A stretch of DNA of 6,436 nt from an uncultured Actinomycetes bacterium. GTDB lineage: Bacteria; Actinomycetota; Acidimicrobiia; Acidimicrobiales; Ilumatobacteraceae. The DNA lies in contig CAIYHK010000129.1 of the NCBI GenBank assembly GCA_903925985.1, forward strand, positions 1-6,436, written 5' to 3'. Below are positions 6,147 to 6,436 of the stretch, piece by piece; position 1 is the stretch's first letter, and every line of letters starts with the position of its first letter. Made by a program: the position numbers and the translations under genes. The notes under the pieces were generated by a model. The model was not told where the DNA came from. It was given only the letters and a program-made list of their open reading frames with translations, and did not search any database.

Positions 6147-6224
6147 ATGGGTGAACGATTAGTTTCTTGTCATGAATCATGTGATTGTTGTGGGCTCCAG
6201 CCTTGCTGGATTGAGAGCGAGTGA
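6147..6224 (+). CDS. Candidate 25-aa Cys-rich upstream ORF overlapping the reductase start
   Basis: ATG 6147 follows an AGGAGG at ideal spacing and opens a 25-codon frame ending at TGA 6222-6224. The peptide starts MGERLVSCHESCDCC and continues GLQPCWIESE, with five cysteines in 13 positions. It overlaps the first 17 codons of the reductase in another frame. Possible roles are a regulatory leader peptide, a coupling ORF for the reductase, or an artefact: a one-base error between about 6150 and 6171 could instead make this the true N-terminus of the reductase. There is no protein-level evidence. Confidence 0.3.
   Translation: MGERLVSCHESCDCCGLQPCWIESE
6171..6181. promoter_or_regulatory. Perfect 11-bp palindrome on the reductase start codon (candidate operator)
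   Basis: CATGA-A-TCATG has 5-bp arms around one central base and covers the reductase ATG (6172-6174). Its location beside a divergent TetR gene makes it a candidate operator, but it is shorter than a usual TetR operator and lies slightly inside the coding region. Confidence 0.3.
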
Positions 6225-6436
6225 AACACTGCGAGTCGGTGGATACGCGGGGCGAATCACAATGATTAACGCCGAAAATGTTGCTCCTTATGACCGACCA
6301 CCATTGTCAAAACGATTTCTAAGTGACAATTGGGATGACGAACGAATCGCATTACGCAAAGGAGACGATCTCCAATCGCTGAACATTGAATTCAAAAATG
6401 GTGTTGAGGCAACTTCTTTGCACACGGACACAAAAA
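6172..6436 (+). CDS. FAD-dependent ferredoxin/rubredoxin-type reductase, N-terminal part
   Basis: The frame is open from ATG 6172 to the window end (88 codons and one base), so the gene is truncated by the window. The N-terminus MNHVIVVGSSLAGLRASETL carries the FAD-binding Rossmann motif as G-S-S-L-A-G (residues 8-13); the canonical second glycine is Ser, as is common in this family (GASLAG/GSSLAG). The block GYAGRITMINAE (25-36) contains the acidic end of beta-2, and APYDRPPLSKRFL (39-51) is the signature of NAD(P)H-dependent ferredoxin, putidaredoxin or rubredoxin reductases. Such enzymes pass electrons from NAD(P)H via FAD to a [2Fe-2S] protein that feeds cytochrome P450s or Rieske oxygenases; no such partner is visible here. 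An in-frame stop at 6160-6162 rules out any longer start. No good Shine-Dalgarno precedes ATG 6172, which is odd given the strong one 32 bases upstream. Regulation by the divergent TetR protein is likely. Confidence 0.88.
   Translation, partial: MNHVIVVGSSLAGLRASETLRVGGYAGRITMINAENVAPYDRPPLSKRFLSDNWDDERIALRKGDDLQSLNIEFKNGVEATSLHTDTK

Overview
The window looks like chromosomal DNA from an actinobacterium, most plausibly an Acidimicrobiia-type aquatic lineage. This rests on the moderate GC content, the GTG starts, the tightly overlapping gene pairs, the pairing of a DUF1003 protein with a soluble MgtE-N/CBS protein, and an actinobacterial-style ferredoxin reductase with the PYDRPPLSK motif. The lineage is an inference; no rRNA or marker gene is present to fix it.

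Positions 1-1742 run on the + strand. The 3' end of a TerC-family membrane protein gene is followed by a compact operon: a 44-residue small protein, a saccharopine-dehydrogenase-like Rossmann protein whose GTG start overlaps the previous stop (GTGA), and a Fur-family metalloregulator whose ATG overlaps the previous TAA. Positions 1736-3441 run on the - strand. A PRC-barrel/MgtE-N/CBS protein is followed, through an ATGA overlap, by a DUF1003 two-helix membrane protein. This operon converges on the Fur gene so tightly that the two stop regions overlap by 7 bp.

A tRNA-Ala(UGC) with encoded CCA lies at 3542-3617 (+). Eight bases later a - strand gene ends. It encodes a 606-residue secreted protein with a signal peptide and a thrombospondin type-3-like calcium-binding stretch. 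Upstream of it on the same strand is a TetR-family regulator. The TetR gene is divergent from a FAD-dependent ferredoxin/rubredoxin-type reductase that runs off the right edge. The 38-bp divergent gap carries a strong Shine-Dalgarno sequence that serves an out-of-frame 25-codon Cys-rich ORF rather than the reductase, and an 11-bp palindrome sits on the reductase start codon.

Most of the window is housekeeping or ordinary accessory gene content. I see no CRISPR array, insertion sequence, phage gene or clear defence system. The points that merit a second look are the TetR/reductase divergent junction, the secreted calcium-binding protein of unknown role, the coupled small protein/Rossmann protein/Fur operon, and the MgtE-like protein that lacks a channel domain but is coupled to a small membrane protein. 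No stretch longer than about 100 bases lacks a gene.
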